A DNA stretch of 64,000 nucleotides from Congeria kusceri (GCA_027627225.1 CM051029.1:14326159-14390158), one strand, 5' to 3'. Positions 26,445 to 38,890 are shown, numbered from the stretch's first letter. Notes: generated by a model from the sequence alone, not told the origin. Made by a program: numbers and translations.

Positions 26445-26687
26445 CTAAAAACGAAAACAACAACATCAATTACAAAACAAAAATATCGGCAGAAACAATG
26501 GATGCTCCCCGATACCGCTTTGCCTCTAAATGTGGCCTTGCAACCATCATTAAATGGTCATACTGGTTCAGTAAGTTTGTTTTTTTTCTCATTCAAAAGA
26601 TGAGGGTTCTCAAGTAATCCACCATCCAAAAGTTACTAAAAAATAAACTGCTGACATAAAATCATTATATTAAGACTTTTTGTAGCA

Positions 26688-26769
26688 TAGGGAAAGATCC
26701 AGAGCAAAATACCAGGGTGCTGCACAATGCCCCTTTTTGGCTGCCCCCTGCTGCAGGGATCTTTCCCTA
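26688..26769. mobile_element. 82-bp foldback element
   Basis: Perfect 13-bp arms TAGGGAAAGATCC (26688-26700) and its complement (26757-26769); the loop is rich in gctgc/gcagc and gcccc words. Confidence 0.65.
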
Positions 26770-26981
26770 GAAGCAACAACAACTAACATTACAATAAATC
26801 GGTATTTCATGTTTTTCCAAAAAATTATTGCAAATGTGATATGAAGTTAATATATAGTATATACTTCACTTCATAAAACATGTAGTTGCAGCATAGGGTT
26901 TTAAATGTAATATGTGTACAGTGAGGCTTTGGAAGTTTTTCTTAAGTAAAGACAAGTTTTCCATGATTTGTTTTTACCTTA

Positions 26982-27269
26982 GGCGTAAAACAATATGTTT
27001 GTTTCAGTTATACCCGACCTACTCTAAAAAATGCCCCGACCCTAAAACATTTTATTGGGTTTGTCCGATTGATTTTTGGTTTATTTACCTTTATAACTCA
27101 TTAAATGGGTTTTTGGATAAATAAGTGTTTTGTTTTGATAGCATCTACTTATTCAGTTTTAAATTCTAAAAGTTGACCATTTACCAAAAGAAAAAAAAAA
27201 TTCCCGAATTACCTACCCTAATTATTTGGGCATGTTACCTGAAACAAACATTTATTTTATTTTTACGCA
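26982..27269. mobile_element. MITE copy 2 (GTTTG-TTCAGGTTACC type)
   Basis: Second copy, with a perfect inner TGTTTGTTTCAG inverted pair (26996-27007 and 27239-27250) and outer gcgtaaaa/ttttacgc ends. No ORF. Lies in a gene A intron. Confidence 0.78.
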
Positions 27270-27354
27270 TTACGTGTTTGTAATCATTATCATGCAACCA
27301 CAATTTTTGTCCACCCGATAACTAAGACACAATATTTTAATGCATGGCCAAGTT

Positions 27355-27925
27355 ATAGAGCGGACAAGCCCTATTTTGACAATAAAGTGCATTATTTTGA
27401 CCTTTGACCTCAAAGTTTGACCTTTACCTTGAAGGTAGTGGTTCTTGCGCGCGACACACCGTCTCATATAGGTGAACATTTGTACCAAGTTATTTCGAAA
27501 TCCCTCAATGCATGGTCAAGTTATAGAACGGACATGCCCTATTTTGACAATCAAGTGCTTTTGACTTCACCTCAAGGTATTACCTTGACCTTAAAGGTAG
27601 AAATGTGGTTTTTCCGCGCTACACGCCGTCTCATATAGGTGAACATTTGTGCCAAGTTATATTGAAATTCTTTCATGCATGGTCAAGTAATAGAGTGGAC
27701 AAACTCTATTTTGACAATAAAGTGCTGAATTTTGACCTTTGATCACAAAGTTTGACTTTGACCTTGAAGGCAGCCATGTGGTTCGTGCGCGCGAGACGTT
27801 GTCTCATATAGGTGAACATTTGTGCAAAGTTATTTCGAAATCCTTCAATGCATGGGGAAGTTAAAGGCCGGACAAGTTTTGGGACAGACAGACATACTTA
27901 CGGGACAAAGTGATTCCTATGTAGC
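27355..27925. repeat. Tandem ~185-bp repeat block
   Basis: Three units with caatgcatggtcaagttat, ccctattttgacaat, gtctcatataggtgaacatt; contains tgacctttgacct at 27398-27410. Confidence 0.85.
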
Positions 27926-28824
27926 TCCCCTCCTACCTACTGGTAGTGGGGGTATAATGAACAGTGGCAGCACATGAAGGTTATGCAGCCGGTACTTGGG
28001 TGAATGAAAACACCTGTTTTGTGATTTAGTAGATAAGATTCAGTTTCCTGACTATACAGAGGTTCAGTATTCGGGCTTGTCAACTTTACCAAGAATTGTA
28101 CCCCAATATAAAGATCCATTATCCAAGGTTTTGACTTCAGTCAAGAGAGACATTATATATCAGAACCTGAAGCCAAATAAAGAACAACTCTTGAATATAT
28201 GAATGTTTTTATTGTTTGGCACTAAAATATTTATGAAAACCAATGAAGATGAAAGCAAAGCAGAGTAGTAGCGAACGCAATTGTGGGATTTGTAACCATA
28301 CTTATGCAAATAAGTGGAACTTGAAGACCCCGCACATGTACAAAATATTAACATGATCCAAAGTGCACATAATCAAGAGACAAAGCTTTGGTGACCACAA
28401 ATGTGGACAAAATTCTGCAAGTGAGGAAAAGGTCTCAAAGAATAGTCTTAAATCTATAGTGTTATGTTCGGATGAATAGGATGCTGTCTGTGTAAAGGGA
28501 AGTGCATGTCTGGATTCCTACACAGATTTCAAGAATGAGAATGTGGAAAATCAAACGAATTACTTAAAACGTAACCGAAAAACTTCACAGAGGCAGACGA
28601 CATAAGCTTGACATTTTTTCTTAAATGTACGCAGCGTAACGCCATAGTTTGTTGTGGAATAGCATAAACATTTGTTCAAATGCATGGTTTAATTCCTATG
28701 CATCCAGACTTCTGTCTGTGGGTTATTTGCCAGCAAACGATGGCGTAAATTTATTATTTCTTTGATATATAACACATTTGGTCTCCAAAAACATGGTATT
28801 GAAGTGCTTTTGAAATACACATAC
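27926..28824. other. Gene A intron next to SET exon
   Basis: No exon with phase-0 entry found here; ORFs 27937-28119 and 28160-28354 are unsupported. Confidence 0.5.
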
Positions 28825-28999
28825 CTTTCTCAATGGCAGATTTTCAACTCCATAGTCGAACCGTATTTCTTCTCCAGTGGAGATGACTCTTGAAATGTTG
28901 TCCAAAACAATTAGTTTCATTTGAGCGTTGTTCTGTGCAGTGCCGACTTTAGCATCGTTAATGTACCGACACAACATTGTGCTGGTTGTTGCATCAATA
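28825..28999 (-). pseudogene. Gene A SET exon 2 (intact reading frame)
   Basis: Acceptor tcttttatttgtag, donor AGAAAG/GTATGT; 175 nt, phase 2 in and phase 0 out, identical in length and phase to the gene B exon. It encodes IDATTST, CRYINDA and GEEIRFDYGV, so the CVDAT, INH-position and DYG blocks are recognisable; again the His is Asp. The frame is open, but no SET exon 1 could be found to complete the domain. Confidence 0.78.
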
Positions 29000-29256
29000 C
29001 TACAAATAAAAGAAGCAATGAATCTGGTTTTGCAATTAACACACAAGTTATATTTTTTATAAAAATGACGAACAACCACAAATAATGTATGTTATGTGCC
29101 ATCCGGCTGCAGTTTCTAATTTCGACCGGGGCATTAGAAATATGGTTCAAAGTTGTGTACAAAATTCAAGGCTAGGTTTATCTTAAATGTATTGCTACTG
29201 TAATCATCACCAGCAAATGGTTGATAAATTGTATTATTATTTTTTTGACAAATATA

Positions 29257-29413
29257 CTGACAACTGCCCTACTTTAATCAGAGGTAGGGAAGAATGGCCA
29301 TAGAAATTATTTCATGACCAATCAACACACAAGTTATGTGGCTGGACTGGGGATCAAACCCATGATCCTCGGGTTGACAGTCCAGCGCTCTACAGAGCTA
29401 GCCCGCCCGGCCC
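29257..29413 (-). mobile_element. SINE head copy
   Basis: Contains the gacaactgccctact link and a tRNA-like head (gctagctctgtagagcgctg on the minus strand, B box tttgatcccc). The far body is missing. Confidence 0.75.
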
Positions 29414-29582
29414 TGAGACAATGGACAGACGACTCAACGACCGACAATGACTGACCAGAATAGCTTACCCTTAGGCGAGCTATGCATATCTTCCTATAAA
29501 AACATGTATCTAGTTCTGATTAAGAACTGCATTGTATATTTCTCTGTTTTAATGAGAATAATTTTGAAATTTTAACTACTGG

Positions 29583-30453
29583 GGTAGCGATTTTTCGGCC
29601 CTTTTGGGAACGGGTCCGGTACCATTCAAATTGAGAATTTGCGCGTCGTAAAATCACCAAATTGGGTAATATTGATTCGTGAAAGCACAATTAGTAAAAT
29701 AATTTTGTTAAAAGCAAAAATAAACATTCACTTTTCAATTGTTTAAACCTATTTAAATGGATCAAAACTAATAAAACAAATTGAAGATGTCAATATAAAC
29801 AAAAAACATTCAAATATATAGAAAAAAGCCATGTTCACTTTGACCTTCAATGATGCTGCTACATGACAGGGCCCCATGATCTAGCAAATCCTGATTTGGT
29901 TCGTCATGATTTAGTTAATTCAGTACAAGCTAAACTGGGTACAAGTTGGCCAGTTACCGTTTAAAAGTACGTCTATTAAAGACGGTTCTGACACTGTGAC
30001 AGGCTAAAAGCCGCATTCCGTTAGTGATTTACTTGCCTTTCAATCCGACTTTACAAATTGCTTTCTATAAGATTTGCTATTGTGACTCATTTTAGGGATT
30101 TAAACATTTGATTGTTAAGATAATCGATGCAATAATGTTGTTGTTTTCAATTATAACAAGTGTGAATAATTTCAGACTGGTTTGCGTTCGCATTAAACTG
30201 TGTATACAACTCCGTATTAAGATCGATAACAAGTAGTAACCAGTCATAATGACATAGCGTCATTTCAGAACGATTTGGAAAATATAGAGAAAAATAAACA
30301 AAATATTTACCATTTTAATTAGTTTTTATTGGGTTTTTTGTTTTTGTTTTTTAAATTGGGAAGGGTCCGGGGCATTTTTGGAACGAGTCTGTGGGTCATT
30401 GGGAACGGGTCCGTTAACCGGACCCGTCTTAATAAGGACAAAAATCGTTGTGG
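29583..30453. mobile_element. DNA element with long imperfect inverted ends
   Basis: Left tagcgatttttcggcc then acgggtccggt (29584-29620) is the approximate reverse complement of the right end accggacccgtc then aaaaatcgttg (30418-30450). The GGAACGGGTCCG word recurs near the right end. No coding capacity seen. Confidence 0.6.
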
Positions 30454-33098
30454 GTATTTGAATTAGTGCAAAAATGAATCAACTGAAACATAGTGTCTAT
30501 ACTCCCCTAGGAGAATAAAGAGGCACACACAAAATTACTGTAGGAAATGTGTATATAAACACTTAAACACACTTGTTGGCATATTCCAAATAACTATAAA
30601 AATTCAGGGGATCAAAGTACACTGTACTTCATACTTACATCCATTTTCCCTCTTGAATACATTGCTAAATCATCATTTCTGGACATAAAATTGAACAGGA
30701 TTCATATTAATTATTACTTTATATACAGCATATTTCATCTAATAAATTCTAACATTGCACTGTCTAATTCCCCAAAATTCCGACGACACTGACCATAATA
30801 TAAGACACACAACAACGTTTGGAATACTAATGGTAAATTAAAGATACAGACAGTGTGCTTCCCTTCTTTTCTGACAATTGGAATGCACAAATTCTGAAAT
30901 CAGCACACTATGTACTGTACATGGTTCATACTCAAGTTTTGCTCACAAATTCAAGGACTTTTCAAGGGCAGAATTGTGATTCAAGGCAAATATTTGGATA
31001 TTAAGAATATTTATTCACAACTCCGCGAGGGTCTTTTATTTTTAATTTATTTTCTACATAAAATTAACTAAAAAATTAAAAACAAAATATCTTCAGATTT
31101 TTAGTGTTAAAGACAAAGTAGTGCAACACGGCGGTCAGTTAACCATATCACACTTTTCCTGGGTAAGCTGGCTTACCAGTCAATAAACACAGACAATTCT
31201 AAAAGTAAATCAACAGAGATACTGTCAATGTATCCCAGTTGGTACACTCAAGAGAATGTTTCGGTTACATACAAGTAAATAGCTAGAGAACGAGTGTGAT
31301 TTATTTGGGTCTCTCATTTGACTGAATTTGGGGCCGAAATTTTGCCCCATTCCTCTTCTTTAAAAGTATGTATTTTCCCCATATTTAACATTAAACCCCT
31401 CATCCCAGAGTGTAAGCTTTATTTTGATAAAAAAATGACCAAAATCAGACAAAACTTGACTAAGATAGAGGAATTTTTGTAAACATGTAGTTGATTCAGA
31501 GCAATTTTCATCAAACAATGGTTTGTGCATAATTTCATGGTTTTCCTTGAAATCGAAAAATTGGGGGTCACAATGACCCCCATGCTTGTAATTGTGGGGG
31601 GACATGTGAAAACTTTTGGGGGGTTTTCATCAAACTACATTTAATAGTAATACACATTGCTAAATATAGTGACTGGTGTAATTAATACTTTCTAATTGAT
31701 ATTTTCTCCTAATTGAGAGCTTTTATATTTTCACTTTCAGTTTCACTACATGCATTTTCTGACAGAAATGACGTTATATTTAGTTAAGAAAACTGGTAGT
31801 AATCATTATCATGAAAACAATGTTTAAAGGACAACGTTACATATTTTATTTTCATTTAAGTTCGACAATAAGCAAACAGAAAACAATACGAAACATTCAT
31901 GGACATTCAGTGTCTATCAAGCTAATTTTGACAGCTTTGCATCTCTATCAATATAGAGCTACTCTTTGTGTAATTATAGTCAGTAGGTGTGAACACTTTT
32001 ATCTAACATAAATTTTAGATGTAGATTTTCGGAAGTCAAAATCATGTCAAACCAAACTTCTAAGTATGAATTAGAACCCAAATATATGGGTCAATTCAAT
32101 GCTATGAAATATGATGCATTTCTTTAGAAACTGGAAATTGCTTCCATATGGAGGCAAAGGGATATTTTAGGATCATTTAATGAAAAATGCAACAATGACA
32201 CAATATGTGTGCGTCATGGAAAACCCTGAATTTAATTTACTATTTGAGGAAAATAATTCATTAACTTCAACTTGAACTTTATACTGTCAAAAGTCAATAC
32301 CGACTAGAGAAGACAGTCGCATGTAAGGACGAAAAGTATAAAAGAATTTAAGAGGAGATAAAAAGATTATAAAAACTCGTATGACAAATGAAGGACTTAC
32401 TACTAATTTATTATGATTATATTTGAAAACAGTAAAACTTATTTAACCCACTGATAACACGATTGCACTGTTAGGATAGTCTGAATCGCAGTCAGTAGTT
32501 CGTGCCTGAGTCATATTGCCCAAGGGAAAAATGAGTTTTTGTGATGTTGTATTTTTGAGTAATTAATGTTTTATAACAAACTAAAATATAAATTGCAATA
32601 TAACTGTAATTAATCAAGAGGTCAAAAGCAGGAATGGTATTAACGGGTTCTGAATAACCATTCATAGTTTCGATTTATTTAATATAAGCCTGCAAAGATT
32701 TTCCACAATACTGGTGAGAGAGTATTTGTCGGACGAAATATGCATTTATTTTGGGACAGTTGTAATTCACAAACAAACTCAACGATGAAAATTTGCGTGT
32801 AGCATCCTGGGTTGATTACCCGTTTGGTTTAAACATATTTATTTTGAATAAGGATTGCATAGAGAAATGCACAACATAAGTTTGTAGGATTGGAACGATA
32901 GCAATGCTAGTAGGGTTCCTTTCCTCAGTAGTACAGTTACATATATTGTGACAGTCTTTTCATATATAATATACAATAACAAATAATGATAATGTTAAAC
33001 AAGCTTGGAAATATGTGTTAAGCATAGTGTTTAAGTATTAATAGGGATTTGAACTGGAAGTCAAATCATGAAATAGAATACATGCATGGAACCGATAG
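30454..33098. other. No gene seen between gene A and the retrotransposon
   Basis: Includes the SINE fragment at 31128. A good donor (GGAT/GTAAGTATG) at 30640 on the minus strand was considered as the end of a gene A SET exon 1, but the upstream sequence does not read as a SET domain. Confidence 0.5.
31128..31182 (-). mobile_element. SINE body fragment
   Basis: About 55 bases matching the ggcggtcagttaacc...ggtaagctgg part of the SINE body. Confidence 0.65.
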
Positions 33099-34047
33099 TT
33101 ATACTAATGCAAATCTGCCTGAAGCGTCAATGAAATTATGGACTGCATCCAAAACAGCATAATTAGCACTTTGAGAAATATTATTATCCCCATACAGAAG
33201 TGTGCGCAGTGGTACATTTATATATTCTCCAACAATTGTTGTTAGCTTAAGTCTTAATGTTTCGTACAGTGGGCAAACAAGTAAAAAGTGGAAGCTGTTT
33301 ACTATTTGGCCACATCGACAAAGTGGCGATGGAACTAGGTTTCTATCATAAAGATGCGTATTTAGAGAGCTACAGTCCGTTCTCAAGCGTGTGTGCAATA
33401 TGTGTTGTCTGCGTTTACCGTAATAGAACAGAGAATTGACACGAGGTTTATCGAGGACAAGGAATTTTTTTAATTCAGATAAGTTATCAACAAGCCTGGC
33501 TTCCTCAGGAAGAGAGTTCAAAGCCTGAATTGTAGAGGGCAGAAAGGCATTTTGATGTAAAGAAGTCCTAGTCCGAGTGCCAGCTAGATGGGAGGACTTT
33601 CGTACGGATCTTGAGGATCGCTCACCTACTGATTGTGGTTACAACTGAGATAGATACTCGGAACATAGACCTTTGACAATTTTAAAGAACATAATGAGTT
33701 TGTGTTTTGACCTTCGTGTGCTGAGGGTTTCCCAACAGACTTTATTATATAATAACCTTGAGGATACTAGCCTGGTACAACCAGATACAATTCGGGCAGC
33801 CTCAGTTTCGATTTTGTCTAAGTCATTTTTTATACATCGTACAATTGTCCCATACAACGTCAGCATATTCTAAGATTGGCCGAATGAAGGAGAAGTATAT
33901 AACTTCAAGTGACCCTCGATCGAGGCGATAGCGAATCCGTTTCATAATATTGAAACGTGACCATGCCTTAGATTTAATACTTTTTATTTGTTGATGCCAG
34001 CTCAAATCATTTGCCTCCAAAGTCATTGTGTCAACTGACTTTGACAA
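33099..34047 (-). mobile_element. 5'-truncated non-LTR retrotransposon, C-terminal part of reverse transcriptase ORF
   Basis: Three open pieces in order: 34047-33823 (LSWHQQIKSIKSKAWSRFN, then FIRPILEYADVVWDN), 33866-33639 (KIETEAARIVSG, then WETLSTRRSKHKLIMFFKI) and 33521-33099 (NSLPEEAR, LRTDCSSLN, CRCG, HFLLVCPLY). These are the familiar tail blocks of jockey/CR1-like non-LTR retrotransposons after the palm domain, including the zinc-binding-like CRCG...H..C segment. A frameshift joins the first two pieces, and an in-frame TAA (33639-33641) separates the second from the third. No upstream polymerase or endonuclease domain is present: a dead, 5'-truncated copy on the same strand as genes A and B. 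Confidence 0.85.
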
Positions 34048-34529
34048 CTTGCCGAGCTCGACAGACGAGTGTTGTTTCAGACTCCAACTTTGAAGCGCAC
34101 ACCATCCAAAAACATTTGCTAGTGCTGTATATAATAAACTTGGCTATCATGTTCAAATAATAGTTGTGTATACAAATGTTAAAGGCCCATTATAAAACGG
34201 GAAATAGGTGCCTACTTACTTTTTCTCTCGATCGCGCCATCTTGATATGTTGAAATGACGTAGATCTATAGATCACGCATGCGCGAGTTGCAGCAGTAGT
34301 AAAGTGTGTAACGCTGCGAAATTTATCATAAACCGAGTGTGCAAAAAGTCCGATGTAAACCTGAAAATCAATTTTTCTTTAATTTTACGTTTTTATGGTA
34401 AAACATCAGAAATTATTTTGTTTTCAACACAATAAAAATTCACTACATGAGTGTATGTAGTGACTTTTAAAAATGTAGTGACTTTAACGTGTGTGAACTA
34501 GGTCGTGTAGCGAAATGTGGGTGTTTACG

Positions 34530-34679
<150 letters not shown>

Positions 34680-34996
34680 CTGGTTTTTATTACATCGAGA
34701 GGTCCTTTGTTCCGTACCAACACACCGAGGTCTACCTTTATTTGATAAACTATTTGAATCATAAATGCAGGCAGGCAACAGTTTTGGTAACTTTAACACA
34801 TTCATCAATTGTATTTTTCAATATTTTGCTTTTTAAGATATGCGTATACTACATACAAGGTGAGGTGCATACCTCAGGATGTTCCACACAGAGCACACAT
34901 GTATCAGATAAGTCATTTAGAGGTACCATCACACATATTGTTTCTATTACGTATTCTTCACCACACAGAGGTCTACCTTAACCTATTAATCAAATT

Positions 34997-35199
34997 AGGC
35001 CTAAATTAAATAAAAATGTTTGGCGTATCGCAACACAGACTTTTGGAGGTGGGTCGGTCGGTCGAATTATTTTTGTTATTTTGCCTATAAGTGTATAGCC
35101 TAAAAATGAAATCCAGGAAGGCCCAACAAATTTGGGTCGCAGCGATTTTTCGTGGGTCGGTCGCGTTACGCCAAACCAACTATTTGTTAATTTAGGCCT
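34997..35199. mobile_element. ~200-bp foldback MITE
   Basis: Left aggcctaaatt (34997-35007) and gtttggcgtatcgc (35018-35031) are complementary in order to gcgttacgccaaac (35163-35176) and aatttaggcct (35189-35199). The middle has two GGTGGGTCGGTCG/GTGGGTCGGTCG words. Confidence 0.7.
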
Positions 35200-36227
35200 T
35201 TTTCAATTTTATTTGACAGTATTTTGTCTGTTTTTTTAATGAGTATTCTATTGTTTTTACGGATTAACTCATAAAAATTTGTTTAAAGCGATTAATATCT
35301 ATAAATATAATCCATTAGAAACGTCGATGTAAAACAGTTTATTCCTCCAACATATATTCTTCTAAAGCAAAATCATCTTGTAAGACACCAAGCATAATCA
35401 AATCACCTAGACCAATCCAATAACATTAATTATGTTATGTTGTTCATATGTTAAGTGGCTTCATTGTCAATAATGCAGGTAGACTATATGATTGCTTTGT
35501 TAATGAAATACTCCCAAACATTTTCATGACAACAAGTAGTTTCAAAGTTTATTAACACCTAGAACAAATGTCAAGTTCAAACAATTTCATCTGGAAAAGA
35601 TCACATTATAGATGTATATTATAGAAAATCAAAGACTAAATTTCTTCCAACGCATATTATATAGAAGAGTGAATATAGCAACATGAAAACATTTAAGCAA
35701 GAAATCTTCATACATGTCACAATGCCTTAACCATCAAGAAAACATAATAACAATTGTGCAAGGTATGATCTATTTATACAGAAAATGGTCAAAAGTTTTC
35801 AAGGGATTTAGCAACTCATAAACTATTTCAAAGTCATTAAAACATTTTTATTGAGAATGGAGAAAAAAAGAGACCTTGTTGTACAGTGTTACTTGCTAAC
35901 AACAACATGGTCTAAGAACTGCCGGATAAAGAAGGTTGAACATTGTTTAAACAGGTTTATACGATATCACTATGTAATTTGCAAATAAACATAGGGAATA
36001 TGCAGTATATGACGCAGGAAAAACACATGGAGTTTTATGTTCAGTCGAGCCAGTTCTTCACGTATGCACTGCGCTATAGTTTTATTGAAGGTGGGCAGGG
36101 TACTGTGATAGAACGTAAACACCCCAATGACAGTTTAATTGTTTAAATATTTTGTTGCACAATTTTTTTCTGTTAGGAAGTCATGTTAGAATGAAAATAA
36201 TAGATATTTGTTCCGTGAATTGTTGCA

Positions 36228-36333
36228 GAATATACCACGGTTCGTCGTTAAGATGCGAACAATTTACCACTCAGGCCTATCAAACTTCGTGGTCAATTCG
36301 GTTTGCATCTTAACTCCGAACTAAGGTTTATTC
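36228..36333. mobile_element. ~106-bp foldback element
   Basis: The 33-base left arm from 36228 pairs imperfectly with the right arm 36301-36333, sharing GTTAAGATGC-AAC in both. It lies just beyond the 3' end of gene B. Confidence 0.65.
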
Positions 36334-36717
36334 TACAAGAACCCATGGAGAAATATCTATTATTTTATAAATTTAACAAATTACACATTTTTCTTGTACG
36401 CAAAATGAAGAGAAAGAAGCATTTCAGTTATGAAATACATAAAACTGAAATGCTTATATTTAACTTTGACTATTGACCAAAAGTTTACAACCATTTATAA
36501 CTTAAATGTCAAAGCACATGTGCTAACCCCTAGAAAAAAAGCTGGCTGCATGCTGTATACATGCTTTAGAACACCATGTGTACAATCGAAGACATAAGTG
36601 GAATAAACGATTGTCATAAGTAAATAATAGCACATATGATAAAACAGAGTGTGCATATGCACATTCAGAGGCTAGCAGCAATTCCACTTGAATCACAATG
36701 TTTGAATACAGCCAAAT

Positions 36718-36782
36718 TAGAGATCGAATCTTGAACCTCTGAATTGTGGCCCAGTGCACTAACCACTACGCTATGTCGGACT
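36718..36782 (-). repeat. tRNA-like relic
   Basis: On the minus strand tagcgtagtggttagtgcac and gaggttcaagattcgatc resemble tRNA A and B boxes. Located just 3' of gene B. Confidence 0.45.
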
Positions 36783-36921
36783 GACAAAACAATTATTGTT
36801 CTTCGTCTGACAACCATACAATTTCACGTCACGTAGTTAGCATTAAAACACACTACCTTTATCTAGTACATTACTGTAATACATGTACTGTTCATTGTAT
36901 ACCTATTAACAGTATACAAGT

Positions 36922-37133
36922 CTATAACAACTTTTTTGTTTTTCGCTTTTCACAAGTAATCCAGTTATGAATGGTGTTCTTTATTTTTTGCCAGGACAAT
37001 CTGCTTAGAACTTCATATTTATTTATCACTTTTTCACAGTCTTCACGCCGAAGTTCCTTTCTCAAAGCGATATTGGTTTTGAACAGTGACTTCAGTAGAC
37101 GACTCTGTTCTTCACTGAGTTTCTGTAGCCTTT
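36922..37133 (-). CDS. Gene B terminal exon, homeodomain-like helical tail
   Basis: Acceptor gattactttttcag; 212 nt in phase 1 to a stop at 36922-36924. About 70 residues, Lys/Arg-rich and helical, beginning RLQKLSEEQSRLLKSLF. The later part, LSWQKIKNTIHNW followed by basic residues, resembles the recognition helix of a homeodomain-like fold (hydrophobic-x-x-W near a basic end), so it may bind DNA or serve as a docking helix. That reading is pattern-based. No clear AATAAA lies within the next 500 bases; a distant one is at about 36081-36086 on this strand. Confidence 0.75.
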
Positions 37134-37823
37134 CTGAAAAAGTAATCAAGCTATATTCAATTGCCTATTCTGTTCCATGATGACCAGCAACAAGCATCTC
37201 AGAAATATAATTAATTATAAAAAAGTTCATATCAACACTGTTTCAGAAAATGAACCATGATTTAAGGTAAACTTATGATTTTAAATGCTGCTAGTAATTA
37301 ATAAAATAAAATGTTGCATAATAAACTATGCAGAATGTGAATTTCTATTGAAACGAAAGATCCGAAGAGCCATCACTTGACTATTTTCTCAGTTATCTTG
37401 AAGACATCTCCAAGACAAATGTATGTTTAATATAACAGGATATCTTGAGTAATGGTTACTTAGTAATAACTGTCCACACATTCAGATGTATCCATTTATT
37501 AAGTTTCATGTTGACATGTCTTACAGTTTTTGAGTTATGAGCAAGATTTAAGTTTTTGCACAATGCAGTGATCACAATTTATAGTTTTCTTTGAAACCAG
37601 CTGAGATAACGAGTTAAAGATAAGCCAGGAATGCCTATGAAGCTTCTTGGCAATGTTAAATTGTGTCAAAGTAGAGTTAGCTTAACTGTTATTTTTATGA
37701 ACCATGTTTAATTACCATTTCAATTGCTGTGTTAATTGTACATTCATAATGAATATTTAAACAAAAACATTATACTGTGACTTTTAGGAATACCTTTTTG
37801 GTGATAAAACAAAGCCTACTTAC

Positions 37824-37916
37824 TGGGTTGACCCGATATGGTCACAGTTGCGGACGGACCAGGTTTTGCCTGTGGTTGTCTGAATGTCAGATGGTCTGTG
37901 TCAGAAGATTCAGGCT
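37824..37916 (-). CDS. Gene B exon T2
   Basis: Acceptor catcttttag, donor CCCA/GTAAGT (full consensus), 93 nt, phase 1-1. The segment EPESSDTDHLTFRQPQ then Pro/Ser/Thr-rich looks disordered. It joins in phase to the terminal exon, making a Lys codon. Confidence 0.8.
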
Positions 37917-37999
37917 CTAAAAGATGTTAATTTAAAAAACAATGTACTTCTTACTGGAACTATTTTATAACAAGGATATCAGTAGAACTGATAGATGCT

Positions 38000-38745
38000 C
38001 CCCAAATCGGTCATAATGTTGCAACAATGACCAAGTTATATCATAGGAAATCATTGTTGCCAACTGTTACCTTAACCTTTGGGTCTAACTCAAGGTCATG
38101 ACACATATTTTCAATGTAATAATATGTACGTGTACATGTAAATGTACAGTCCAAACAAGCTGACTTCAAATAAGTTAGGTCTAATATTAGTGAAATGACT
38201 TTAAATGCCAACTGTGACCTTGACCTTTGAGATATGAGGCAATGTCAATGTCATGACACAACATCTTATTGTGGTGAACAAATGTGTCAAGTTATTTCAA
38301 AATCCAACTTTAGATAACAAAGGTATGGCCCGGACACACCAATATGCTCATATGAAAATTGCCGAAGTTTGAATCCCCAATTGTGACCTTGACCTTAACC
38401 AAAGAGACCCGTATTTTGTTCATGACACATCGTCCATCTATGATGCTCATTTATACAAAGTTAATTTGAAATCCTTACATGCGTAAGGAGGTTACAGCCA
38501 GGACACAAATACAAGTAAAAAGACCTTAAAATGTCAACTGTGACCTTGACCTTTGAGATATGAGGCAAGGTCAAGGTCATGACACATTGTCTCATTGCGG
38601 TGAACAAATCTGCCAAGTTATTTCAAAATCCGACTTTAAATAACAAAGTTATGGCCCAGACATGAAAACGAGACAGATGGACGGACGTACTGACAACGCG
38701 ACGACTATATGCTCCCCCGAATGAAATCATTCGGGAGCATAAAAA
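38000..38745. repeat. TGACCTTGACCTTTGA-type block with perfect terminal hairpin
   Basis: Four units with aactgtgaccttgacctttg and aaggtcatgacaca. The right end is a near-perfect hairpin (tatgctcccccgaatga against tcattcgggagcata) after a ggacggacg run. It occupies the intron between gene B exons T1 and T2. Confidence 0.85.
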
Positions 38746-38890
38746 CTAGCCAGCTGTCGCATAAGTTGTTTATAGAGCACATAATAAAGCCTAAAGAAGT
38801 AGACAAAGTATAAAAAGGTTTTACTGGCCAATGTTTTAGATAGCACATTTTATGAATGGTTCCAGTAAAAAAACTTATTTATCTGAATAC

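Larger units (their letters stand above)
15581..28999 (-). pseudogene. Gene A: decayed paralogue of gene B (overall span)
   Basis: On the minus strand, a SET exon 2, an orphan acidic exon, an acidic exon, a linker exon, a second acidic exon and a broken recombinase exon follow in the same order as in gene B. SET exon 1 and the start exon were not found up to gene B, and no counterpart of T1-T3 was seen below 15.5 kb. With both ends missing and the last exon carrying stops and frameshifts, it is most likely a non-functional tandem duplicate. Individual exons with intact borders could still be expressed. Confidence 0.75.
35200..36921. other. 3' flank of gene B, no gene seen
   Basis: Holds the foldback at 36228-36333, a tRNA-like relic at 36718 and AATAAA on the minus strand at about 36081-36086. 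Confidence 0.5.

Noticed and set aside
30640..30700. End of a gene A SET exon 1 (strong donor GTAAGTATG on the minus strand)
   Set aside because: The upstream sequence has stops in the needed frame and no GxGVFA or Y-x-GE motif.
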